Assembly (NCBI GenBank): GCA_036351435.1
Contig: JAZBPA010000321.1
Coordinates: 1 to 35,889 of the forward strand
Length of the DNA stretch: 35,889 bases
Reading direction: 5' to 3'
Source of the DNA: JAAUQA01 sp036351435
GTDB taxonomy: Bacteria; Pseudomonadota; Gammaproteobacteria; Competibacterales; Competibacteraceae
Shown one piece after another: positions 34,919-35,889 of this stretch; the stretch's first letter is position 1; every line of letters begins with the position of its first letter. Under the pieces are notes generated by a model. That model did not search any database. It saw only the letters and a list, made by a program, of their open reading frames with translations, and was not told the origin of the DNA. The position numbers and the translations under genes are program-made.

Positions 34919-35889
34919 GACGGGCCTTACCCAGCAACACACTTAACCATCCGCTAAACGGCAACGCCAGCAATACGCTGAGTAGCAGCGCTGCCGCCAA
35001 CGGCCAAGCATACAACTCCTTAATCGGGCGAAACGTGTCTTCGTCTTGCGCGACGGGTTCCAGTTTGTCCAACAGTTGGTAGATTTCGTTCAGACCCTCA
35101 ATATCGCGGGCGCGGAAGTAACGGCCCCCGGTTTTTTCGGCAATGGCTTGCAAGGTTTCCTCGTCCAACTCGGCTGAGGGATTGACTCGTCGCGTACCGA
35201 AGAGACTCGGTATCAACAGGTCGTCAGCGCCTACCCCAATGGTATAGACCCGTACCTTTTCCTGGGCGGCGAGATCAGACGCTTTGAGCGGATCGACCGA
35301 GCCGGCAGTATTAGCGCCGTCAGTCAACAGAATCAACACCCGATCTTGTTCGGACTGATCGCGCAACCGTTTGATAGCCAGCCCGATCGCGTCGCCGATG
35401 GCAGTTTTGTCACCAGCCAAGCCTATAGCTGCCTCAAAAAGCAGATTACTCACGGTCAATCGATCGAAGGTGAGCGGGGTTTGCAAATAGGCACGGCTAC
35501 CGAACAGAATCAGGCCCAAGCGGTCACCAACCCGCCGTTCAATGAATTCCCCGGCTACCGCCTTAACCGCTCTAAGCCGATCCACTTGGCGGTCCTTGAG
35601 TACCATGTCGGGGGTTTCCATGCTGCCGGAAATATCCACCGCAAGGAGTACGTTGCGGCCGCTGACCGGGAGACTGATCGGTTCGCCGATGAACTGCGGG
35701 CGGGCACCGGCGATCACCAATAACACCCACGCCAGGGTTGCTAGCGCCAAGCGTCGCCGGGGACGTCTTGCCGTCACTCGATCTGTTGCGGTCCCAATGG
35801 CATTATAAAACGGCACGCGCAACGCGGGGCCGTCCTGTACTGCTGCTTTAGGCAACAACCAAGCCGTGATTAACGGCAGGGGCAACACC
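34908..35889 (-). CDS. BatA-like VWA-domain membrane protein, 5' end off window
   Basis: The frame is open to the right edge, so the N-terminus may continue beyond the window; the visible start region (LPLPLITAWLLP) looks like the usual first membrane segment of BatA. A second helix (ALATLAWVLLVIAGA) precedes the VWA domain, with the complete MIDAS motif DISGS (near 88-92), then the Thr of TPLTFD and the Asp of LLTDGANTAG. A C-terminal helix (WPLAAALLLSVLLALPF) ends the protein. It is translationally coupled to the BatB-like gene. MoxR and DUF58 genes would be expected just beyond the right edge. Confidence 0.9.
   Translation of the reverse strand, partial: VLPLPLITAWLLPKAAVQDGPALRVPFYNAIGTATDRVTARRPRRRLALATLAWVLLVIAGARPQFIGEPISLPVSGRNVLLAVDISGSMETPDMVLKDRQVDRLRAVKAVAGEFIERRVGDRLGLILFGSRAYLQTPLTFDRLTVSNLLFEAAIGLAGDKTAIGDAIGLAIKRLRDQSEQDRVLILLTDGANTAGSVDPLKASDLAAQEKVRVYTIGVGADDLLIPSLFGTRRVNPSAELDEETLQAIAEKTGGRYFRARDIEGLNEIYQLLDKLEPVAQDEDTFRPIKELYAWPLAAALLLSVLLALPFSGWLSVLLGKARHAY

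Overview
The window looks like chromosomal DNA from a gammaproteobacterium. The accA-tilS pair, long-form leuA, OmpR-type two-component pair, BCCT transporter and BatA/BatB genes are all of gammaproteobacterial type. A specific genus cannot be named from sequence alone; a Competibacter- or Methylococcales-like organism is only a guess. No rRNA, tRNA or CRISPR array was seen.

Region 1 (1-8149) is an accessory, surface-polysaccharide type region. It begins with an insertion-sequence transposase that runs off the left edge and is split by a -1 frameshift on an A5G6 run. Next is an A+T-rich gene of unknown function with a coiled coil. leuA follows, preceded by what appears to be a leucine attenuator: a 19-residue leader peptide whose stop codon lies inside a terminator hairpin. 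The region ends with a GT4 glycosyltransferase translationally coupled to a large HAD-superfamily protein. All are on the minus strand.

Region 2 (8432-17328) is mostly housekeeping. accA, tilS and a DUF790/Bax1-like nuclease form a tight minus-strand operon, and tilS appears to start at CTG. A TPR/LysM lipoprotein converges on a HAMP membrane protein with no output domain. A BCCT osmolyte transporter with a strong terminator follows, then a decayed LysR regulator and a DUF2459 lipoprotein.

Region 3 (17455-32183) is a dense signalling region and the most interesting part. It holds two tandem spondin_N-type secreted proteins and an OmpR-type response regulator with its kinase. Next is an orphan family-5 solute-binding protein immediately upstream of a 1136-residue receptor. 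That receptor combines a signal peptide, a 7TMR-DISM-like sensor, HisKA, HATPase, a receiver and a class III nucleotide cyclase. Tail-to-tail with it, overlapping by 18 bp, is a cNMP-binding-domain/GGDEF diguanylate cyclase. Beyond lie a lone OppD/DppD ATPase and a PhnD-like binding protein overlapping a HAMP-PAS-GGDEF-EAL protein. The arrangement suggests a relay from extracellular ligand to phosphorelay to cyclic mononucleotide to c-di-GMP, resembling the XC_0250/XC_0249 pair of Xanthomonas but with a phosphorelay cyclase as input. Key purine-selecting and phosphate-binding residues are non-canonical, so the messenger cannot be predicted.

Region 4 (32362-35889, minus) has BatA (cut by the window edge), a BatB-BatC-like fusion with VWA, TPR and a Gln/Glu-rich tail, and a small DUF4124 protein.
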